From Moniliella sp. 'wahieum' (taxonomy: Eukaryota; Basidiomycota; Moniliellomycetes; Moniliellales; Moniliellaceae), in the NCBI GenBank assembly GCA_003971905.1, contig RSEE01000017.1, positions 558,001 through 622,000 of the forward strand: a DNA stretch of 64,000 bases, given 5' to 3'. Of this stretch, positions 57,691 to 64,000 are shown in pieces. Both the position numbers and the translations under genes were made by a program. The notes under the pieces were generated by a model. The model saw nothing but the letters and a program-made list of their open reading frames with translations, had not been told where the DNA came from and searched no databases. The first letter of the stretch is position 1, and every line of letters starts with the position of its first letter.

Positions 57691-58260
57691 GGCGGGGGCG
57701 GGGGGCGGGGCGGTCGAGGTGGTGGCGGGCACGGATGGATGCGGGTGGGCCGGGCGGTGGCGCTGGCTGTGTATTTTGTTGCATCTACCCCCACGCGCCG
57801 CCCGCTGACGTCAGCCGCTGCCCCGCCCGCATGGTTGCATTGTGCTTACGCACGACGTGGCGTTCGCGTGGCGCGTGGCGGTCACGTGCTCCCCTGGCTG
57901 GCTGATTCACAGGTTGTTTTCCCATTGTGGGTGTGCGGGCTGCGCGACGCGTCACGCGTGGCAGGCTGGCTGTGCGCAACCGACTGGCGTGCAAGTTGCC
58001 CATCCGTCATCCAATCCCAGCCCTGAGCGCCTGAGCAGGCAAGAAAGACTACAGACACGACACGCTCCACCATCCAACTACCTCTCCGCCATCCACCTGC
58101 CGCCCCTGTCTGGTGTGTGCGCGTCTCCTTGGCCTCTCCCGCCAGCCCCTGCCGCTCACTGGCGAGCGTAGGGGTGGAGTGACCACCCCTCCTCCTGCAT
58201 CAACTGACCCTCCTCTGTTGCACCCTCGGTCCATTCCTGTGTCGCCCTCTCCAGCCCACC
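57691..58260. promoter_or_regulatory. Divergent promoter region, myosin II / HMG-box
   Basis: 570 bp between divergent ATGs. The left half is G/C-rich (TGACGTCA palindrome at about 57806-57813, a CREB/ATF-type site); GTCACGTG lies near 57881. The right half is C/T-rich leader. There is no clear TATA box and no coding content. Confidence 0.4.
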
Positions 58261-58810
58261 ATGACCGGCCCCAGTGGTTCCAAGAGCAAGCCCAAGAACT
58301 CGAGCAGTACCCAGAAAGTGAGGCGCACCAAGAAGGAAAGGAGATGGGCAAGCCGAAGCGTGCCCTGACGGCCTATGTGCTCTTTTCCCAGGAGACACGC
58401 AACCAAGTCAAGGAGGACAACCCAGATGCGGGTTTTGGTGCGTAGTGTCGAACGGGTCCGTCCGTGTTGTGTTGGGCCAGGGATGCTGACTTTCGCTGGG
58501 CTGTGTTTCGTGTGGTGACGGGTTGGGGGTTGTTGTTGTGGTTTCGACTTGTTTGGTTGGTTTGGTTTTGCTTGCGGGGATGTCGGGTGTGCATGGGATT
58601 TTGGGGCGCTGTGCTTGATTGGACGGTTGTTGGGGCGCGCGGGGGGGTAGGCGACATGGTCGGATCCTGGGCCAAATGTGGAAGGACATGGACGATGAGG
58701 CCAAGAAGCCGTTCAGGGACATGGCCGATAAGGACAAGCTGCGGGCGGAGCGCGAGAGAGCCGAGTGGAAGGCGGCGCAGGATGCGGCCCAAGAAGACGA
58801 GGAAGAGTAA
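58261..58810 (+). CDS. NHP6-like HMG-box chromatin protein
   Basis: Small non-specific DNA-bending protein of chromatin (HMGB/Nhp6 family), about 105 aa. The basic N-terminus MTGPSGSKSKPKNSSS, QKVRRTKKE precedes a single HMG box: KPKRALTAYVLFSQETRNQV, KEDNPDAGFG, then after an intron (about 58441-58652, GT near 58444, TAG at 58650-58652) ILGQMWKDMDDEAKKPFRD, MADKDKLRAERERAEWK and an acidic tail AAQEDEEE (stop 58808-58810). The hallmark residues P, Y..F (YVLF), W, K.P and A.K are present. Two one-base frame changes, one just before GKPKRAL and one after the intron, blur the exact junctions. The acidic tail is longer than in yeast Nhp6. Confidence 0.85.
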
Positions 58811-60089
58811 CAACACCCGGGACATGGGCCCTGCCGCCACCGCCACCAGTTTGCCAGTGGGGCGGTGCATGCTAAACGTCGACGGATGCAAGGGGCTAGG
58901 CACTGGCGCATAATAATTCTTGGTGTTGATGTTGGGACTGCTGCTATTAGACTACGTTGGGACGGTGTGGGCACATGCGAGGGTCGGGTGGGGAAGCAGC
59001 GCGTTCGACCTGGTCAAGGGCAGGAGGGAGATGAGCGAGCCGCGCCGGCGTGACCGACGAGGCAGAGTAAGCAAGCGCTTCGGCTAATCGGCGCTACTTT
59101 GTTAGCGCCAAGCCCCGGTATGCCAAGGTGAGCCGCAGCTGAGCGTCACGTGGTGGGCCACCTCACTCATCACGTGATCCCACATCCCGCGAACGCTTCA
59201 TCCTGTATCACTTGTCACGGTGACATGTGACCGGTGAACCATGGTCGTGTGGTCATGTGATCATGGGATCGTGGCAAGGGCCCGGGTCCCTTCCACGTGG
59301 CACGTGACAAGACTAGGTGGTGCCTTGGCGGCAGCTGCGGCGGAGGCACTGGGCTGCAGGCTGCAGTGGGTGAAGCCAGCTGCACGGGGTGCGACTGCAG
59401 GCGGCGCAGACGCAGCAGGGGGGCAGAGCAAGGCAGGGCAGGGCAGGGCGAGGCCATCCGGTGGGACCCAGTGCGCGCCCAGTGCCAGTGCGCGTGTCGG
59501 GCGATGCACGATGGCGCCCAGCAAGCGCGCGGGAGCCCCGAGACTGGCGCTGCGCTATCGCCTGCCATGCAGCGGCTCCACGGGGGCTGTGCGGTGTGGG
59601 CTGCGTGGCCGGGTCGCACAGCGCCAGTGTGGGCCCGGCGGTGCGGATGGCGCGGCACTGGCGCAGGCCGTGGCGATGCGTGATGTCCCAGCGCCGGGCA
59701 GTGCAGGGATGCGCAGGGGGGCATGCGACGGGTGACGCGCCATGCGCCCTGCGTCGGCCTGCGCTGCGTGGCCCTGGGACGCGCGGCGCCAGGGCCACGC
59801 AACGGGCCGGCGCGGGGCGAGTGTGGCCGGCGTTCTGGGCGTCGGGCAGCGGCCCGCGTCCGGCGTCAGCCGTCAGCCGTCGGCGCATCACGCGTCAGCC
59901 CTCAGCCGCGCCTTGCCACGCCCGCCCTCCCCTGGCTCGCTGCCGCCCCGACGACGCTGCTGCCGCTGCCCTCGCCGTTGCCCTCGCCGCTCCTCCCGCT
60001 GCCTGCGCTCCTGCTGCCGCTGGCCCTGCCCCGCGCCGCCCCCAACACCATCCCCCCACGCTCGCTGCCGCTGTGCTCCCTCGCCCACC
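58811..60089. other. 1.3 kb intergenic region with E-box cluster and GC repeats
   Basis: No gene is supported; the open frames on both strands are compositional. Four CACGTG boxes lie within 160 bp (59147, 59171, 59294, 59301), with CATGTGA variants between them. A GGGCA repeat lies at 59430-59455. From 59560 to 59930 there is GC-rich sequence with GCGTCAGCC repeats (59750 and 59865-59905). The end is a C/G-rich leader into Ras. Confidence 0.5.
59147..59306. promoter_or_regulatory. Cluster of four CACGTG E-boxes
   Basis: CACGTG at 59147-59152, 59171-59176, 59294-59299 and 59301-59306, the last two almost abutting. Most are preceded by T or followed by A, giving TCACGTGA/GTCACGTG contexts preferred by fungal bHLH factors (Cbf1, Pho4 and SREBP types). 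It lies 780-940 bp upstream of the Ras ATG and 340-500 bp behind the HMG-box gene. Confidence 0.5.
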
Positions 60090-60893
60090 ATGTCTGGCAA
60101 GATGATGATCTACAAGCTCGTCGTCCTCGGCGACGGCGGTGTGGGCAAGACGGCCCTCACGATCCAGTGTGTACATGCTGGCTCTGCGCTGCTCCCCTCG
60201 GCCGCCTCCGCCCCCCCTACGCTGGCGTATGGCCTACTCGTGCTAACCCTCACGCCCTGCCCAGCTCTGTCTCAACCACTTTGTCGAGACGTACGACCCT
60301 ACCATCGAAGACTCGTACCGCAAGCAGACCGTCATTGACGACCAGCCCTGCATGCTCGAGGTGCTGGACACTGCCGGCCAAGAAGAGTACACGGCGCTTC
60401 GCGACCAGTGGGTGCGCGAGGGCGAGGGGTTCCTGTTGGTGTACTCGATTGTCAGTCGACCCACCTTTGACCGCATTGAGCGGTTCAAGAACCAAATCAC
60501 GCGTGTCAAGGACGAGCCCAATGTGCCCGATGCTGGTGGGCAACAAGTGCGACAAGGCGGACGAACGGGAAGTGTCATTTGAGGAGGGTCAAGCGCTGGC
60601 GATGCGCCTCAACTGCCAGTTTGTCGAGACGTCGGCCAAGACGTGCGTCAATGTCGAGAAGGCCTACCTCAATGTGGTCCGCATGATCCGGGAACAGCGC
60701 GGCGAGATTGTCAACAAGCAGTCCAAATCGAAAAGAAGGCTGGCAAGGACAAGAACGCAAGTGCTATGTACTCTAATCCCTTGGGTGGTCCAGCGCACAC
60801 CCTCGGTACATCCATCCACTCCGCACCCCTCCTGCCTCTTGCCATGGCCATTCTATTTCTTTCTCTCCTCAGGCCTCCTCTCCTTGCGCCTTG
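60090..60893 (+). CDS. RAS1: Ras GTPase (Ras-2/RasB/basidiomycete Ras1 type)
   Basis: Small GTPase for morphogenesis and mating signalling. Exon 1 is [26 protein letters not shown], split here as the P-loop GDGGVGKT plus flanks. After an intron (about 60170-60264) come [20 protein letters not shown] (effector loop), [20 protein letters not shown] (switch II), one frame change, then [14 protein letters not shown] (NKCD), [16 protein letters not shown] (SAK) and [17 protein letters not shown]. The donor of intron 1 reads CAGTGTGT; a G seems to be missing (CAG/GTGTGT). The C-terminal part is Lys-rich ([10 protein letters not shown]), then probably an intron to AG at about 60872. No clean CAAX box with a stop is readable: CALT occurs without a stop, so the end is uncertain. 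Confidence 0.9.
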
Positions 60894-63369
60894 ACCCTTT
60901 CTCCTTTCCCTCCTCCCCCCGCCCCCGCCCCCTCCCCCTTCAGCCTCAACGTTAAAGCTCTGTCACCCACTCATCCTGCCCCCATCCATCCGCGTCCTCT
61001 CGTCCTGCACTCCCGTGCCATCCTCCTGCCCGTCTGTCTCGCTTCTATCCCACCCCCCCCTTTCGTTCTCCTACATGAGCTTTCACACCGAGTCGGATCG
61101 CGCGCTGCCTCGACCCACCTTGTTCCGGCTTGCTTGTGACCCTTTGCCGGCACAACGTGGTGCCATGGGCAGGGTTGGTATTGATGTTGATATTGGTCTT
61201 GGTCTGGGCGGCGATCTGGATGAGGGCTTTGCTTTCCCCACGTTCATTTGAGTGTTGGGTTGGGATCGAGGTACGCACTATCTCAATCTTCTTTTCCCTT
61301 TCCTCTTCCGTTTCTTCTTGTTCTCCTTCCCTTCCTCCCCCCCCCTTTTTTTTCTCCTTTCCCTCCTTTTCCTCCTGTCTGTCTCCTCTTATCTTTCCTC
61401 TTCCTACTCCTCCTCTTTTTCTTCCTTTTCCTCCTCTTCCCTCCATTTCGTGCACGGTGCACGTCCGACAAGTTCCCAAGCCTGCTTCTCTCTTGCTCTC
61501 TCTCTCACCCCGGTCCGTCCCTTCTTTTACCCAGCCTAGCCCCTGGAGGGAAGGAGCGGTCTCTCCTCCCTACTCTCTCCTTCACCTCTGGACTTGGGCG
61601 TGCGATAGGCGGCGTGCTGGGGCGTTTGGGAGCGGAGCCGGGAGCGGAGAGCAGCGGCAAGAGCGGTGGCGAAAGCGCAATCTGCTTGCTGGATCTCTCA
61701 GCGACCCTGCTCTGCTCTGCTTTGCTTTGCTCTACTCTGCTTTGCTGTTTTGCTTTGCGTTTGCTTGGGACTTGGTTGGACGCGGATTATTAAGATCACA
61801 AGCCATGATCAGTTACCAGGTACCGGGGTGTTGTGTTTTGTGCGTGGATCTCCCGTCTCAGCCTCTTCGAGCTCGACTGTCGTCGGGACTGGGTCGGGTC
61901 GATTTGGGCGGGCGAGAGCGGTAGTGGGTAGCGCACCAGCGAAGAATGGAGGATTGGATTATGGGTTTAGACTGGACAGCACATCAAGGACACAGACGCG
62001 CGTCGGGCTACGTGGGTAGCGGTAGCCAGGGGTAGCGAATTTTTGTAAGGGAGGGAAACCTGGGTCTACGAAAGACGGGGCAGAGATGAAGCGTGAGGAG
62101 CGAAAAGGTTGGACGGTGGGCAGTGGACGGTGGACGTTTGGAAGACACGGGTTGGACCTTAAACGGTTTGCGCTCAACGTCATCCACCTTGAACTAAACC
62201 TTGACCGCTGTGGACCTCGAGGGGATGAACTTCGACTTCGAGATTACCACAGGTGCGAGCACCACTGCAAGCAAGTCGCTTGGCCGCGGACGTATACAGC
62301 TTCACAAGCGCAAGCACTCCGACCCGACATGCTTCCCTCCGCTCCTACATTCCATCCTTCCATACTGACTGATGCATGCAGGCAGATGCCTCTCCGTGGC
62401 CACCTGCCCTGCTCTCGAAAACCATGATGTTGTTGCCTGGTACGCTGGGCCGGGGAACAGTTGGCCTGAAGGTAGGGAAACGGTCTAAGCCGGGGCCATG
62501 ACAAGTCATTGGGGGAACCGGGGTGTTGGAGACTGGGAAAGGAAGTGCCCGTCCAAGCCCAGGACAAAAGGACGAAAGGGGGTCGTTGGGTTTTTGGTTT
62601 AGAATCACACACCACACTGTTATGCTGTCCCTCGGCCCACACGTCCCCCCCTACCCGTCCGGTTCCCATTCGCCTCTTTTCCCGCGGCTGACACGCGGGA
62701 TGTACCAACGCAGATCCCGGTACAGATGAAACAAGATGACTGCGGTGCGGGAGATGAGGTGTGGATTGCCCCTCCCTCTCTCGACTCACACACTCTCTCT
62801 TTCTCAGTTTCTCCTCCTGGAACCATCACCGACGGTTGGCGCTTGCCTTTTCCCACTTGGCCCACACACAGAGCCCCAAAAACGATTGTCACCTGAATTC
62901 AACGGTAACAAACTGCACCGATGACTCTCGCACCTTGGCTCACACGCCACCACTCAAATAATAGGCAGCGCGGCGTATCCGCTTGCACCACACGGCTGCG
63001 TAGTGCCCCACCCAGCTGATGGATCATATGGTACGCCGAGGCCTAGGGCAGTTGTTTGCGAAGTCTCTCTTCTTTTGTGTAGCCAACAGGACGCCGATCG
63101 GGGTGCGCTTCCTGCTGGGCCACAGTAAAGGTCCGAGAGGGAATTATAGGGGGGGGGGGGGGGTTCCATATCTCGTGTATTAGTGCCCACTGATCAAGTC
63201 ATTTGCCCAAGCCATTTTGGCTCAAGCTCTTGAGCAATGGCATCATGGGCGTGGGTGGAGAACTCTGGCCGCACGCTTACTTAGTACACAATGGTCACTC
63301 TTGGGTGTACTATAGCAAACACAAAAGCGAAAGAGAAGGAGATTGTCGGTGGTCGGACCGTGGCATGCC
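60894..63369. other. 2.5 kb region without a supported gene
   Basis: Pyrimidine-rich from 60900 to 61550, then a CTTTGCT/CTCTGCT repeat (61705-61770). A weak coding-like stretch at 62198-62366 (TAVDLEGMNFDFEITTG, GRGRIQLHKRKHSDP) has no ATG and could be an internal exon. Other short GT...AG-bounded pieces follow near 62390-62480 and 62710-62760. A 15-G run lies at 63149-63163. I cannot assemble a gene from these. Confidence 0.4.
61268..61545. repeat. Polypyrimidine tract of about 280 bp
   Basis: Almost pure C/T on the plus strand (TTCCTCTTCC, CTTCCCTTCC and runs of C9T8 and similar). It is the longest such tract in the window and may form triplex DNA. It could be the leader or promoter of an undetected plus-strand gene. 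Confidence 0.6.
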
Positions 63370-63846
63370 ATGATAGTAACTAAGGGTGGCGAGAGGCAAC
63401 CAGAGGCCAACCGAATAGGCGACAATGGCGAACAAACAGAGCAAGCGCAGCCGTCTCACGCCGTTGTGAAAATGGGAACAACGAACGGATCCGTGGTCCC
63501 AGAGGACCCATCAAATGATAAGCTCAACGAAGAGCCCCATCTCTCTCAAAAAGGGGCCCGACTGGACCGCGCATTCAAAGCTGTTGCCATTGAAGACGCC
63601 CCTTGGTTGACTTTAGCCTTCTCTCTTTCATTTGGGTGCCGTGCATGGGACAGTTTAAGTGCGGGGACCAGCGCCAGGAGCGCGGACGGTTGTCATTCTC
63701 ATCATCGGGGCGAAGGCGAGATGGACACGAAGTATACTCAACACTTAGATTTTACTACTACTACTACTATTAACTATACCCTGTTTTCACACCCCCTCAG
63801 CAGTCGTCATCAGTTGGGCGCACCCCTGTATGCTGCGGCAATTTGA
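63370..63846 (+). CDS. Possible ORF of 158 aa, not recognised
   Basis: ATG at 63370 to TGA after LYAAAI. The product has hydrophilic stretches (GERQPEANRIGDNGEQ) and one hydrophobic patch (APWLTLAFSLSFG), but it includes a run of Thr encoded by a TAC/ACT microsatellite (63750-63765). No motif, no splice pattern and no conserved pattern are seen. It may be chance. Confidence 0.2.
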   Translation: MIVTKGGERQPEANRIGDNGEQTEQAQPSHAVVKMGTTNGSVVPEDPSNDKLNEEPHLSQKGARLDRAFKAVAIEDAPWLTLAFSLSFGCRAWDSLSAGTSARSADGCHSHHRGEGEMDTKYTQHLDFTTTTTINYTLFSHPLSSRHQLGAPLYAAAI

Positions 63847-64000
63847 CCTGCCCAAGCCAAGCCCCAACGGCTGCGCAGCCGACTGATGTGGCGGAACGGG
63901 CGGGGCGGAGGTGTCGTGTGGCAGTGGAATTTTCGGATCGATTGCCCGCTCATCTCAGAGAGGCGCGGGTGTCAGGCCAGAAAGCTGGAAGTGGTGACGC

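Noticed and set aside
56305-57732. 475-codon minus-strand frame as a single exon
   Set aside because: It mixes true myosin segments with out-of-frame and intron sequence; the splice sites at 57306/57196 and 56568/56469 fit better.
4600-60600. Programmed ribosomal frameshifting as the cause of the frame breaks
   Set aside because: The breaks share no slippery sequence or stop-codon context, occur many times per gene, and several are in homopolymers; counting in ALDH and beta-tubulin fits simple missing bases.
1-64000. Retroelements, DNA transposons, virus-like elements, CRISPR arrays
   Set aside because: No reverse transcriptase, integrase, transposase or capsid-like frame, no long terminal repeats and no regular repeat-spacer array were found.

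Overview
This is nuclear DNA from a fungus, most likely a basidiomycete. It is GC-rich and gene-dense, with short introns (about 80-160 nt) that nearly all open with GTACGT or GTATG. The Ras protein is of the Ras-2/RasB/basidiomycete Ras1 type (start [19 protein letters not shown]). The GH63-like glucosidase has the N-terminal signature I know from basidiomycete homologues ([16 protein letters not shown]). There is also a conventional type II myosin. The subphylum cannot be settled from the sequence alone.

Layout. 1-1.3 kb: fragments of an unrecognised coding region. 1.7-2.8 kb: XRCC2/Rlp1-like RecA-fold protein (+). 3.3-7.2 kb: GH63/YMR196W-like glucosidase (+). 8.9-10.8 kb: mitochondrial-type aldehyde dehydrogenase (+). 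12.2-14.6 kb: DUF1399 glycine-rich-domain protein (+). 15.2 kb: tRNA-Leu(AAG) with an intron. 16.4-17.9 kb: divergent beta-tubulin (-). 18.4-19.2 kb: SWS1/ZSWIM7-like SWIM protein (-). 20.6-22.5 kb: glycogenin-like protein that has lost its catalytic motifs (+). 23.0-24.1 kb: uroporphyrinogen decarboxylase (-). 25.0-30.7 kb: kinesin-3 (+). 30.9-33.6 kb: CBP80 (-). 33.9-36.6 kb: AP-1 gamma-adaptin (+). 36.8-38.7 kb: APC8/Cdc23 (-). 38.9-42.1 kb: importin-7/8-type karyopherin (-). 42.7 kb: small TATA-driven ORF (+). 44.5-45.9 kb: unrecognised coiled-coil protein (-). 47.5-49.0 kb: second unrecognised helical protein (+). 50.2 kb: second tRNA-Leu(AAG). 51.4-57.7 kb: myosin II heavy chain (-). 58.3-58.8 kb: NHP6-like HMG-box protein (+). 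60.1-60.9 kb: Ras (+). 60.9-64 kb: no convincing gene.

The genes are mostly housekeeping genes and do not form one pathway or cluster. Two links stand out. The XRCC2-like and SWS1-like proteins belong to families that act together in the Shu complex (RAD51 mediators). Myosin II, kinesin-3, beta-tubulin and gamma-adaptin are all cytoskeleton or traffic genes. Several pairs start head to head over 270-930 bp (CBP80/AP-1 gamma, myosin/HMG-box, importin/small ORF, UROD/kinesin) and probably share promoters.

Nearly every long conserved gene is broken by one or more single-base frame changes with no intron present, although the protein on both sides is well conserved. In the two genes that can be counted exactly (ALDH and beta-tubulin), restoring one missing base per break gives a whole number of codons. 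I read these as consensus indels in the assembly, not as decay. No CRISPR array, retroelement, virus-like element or complete transposon was recognised.
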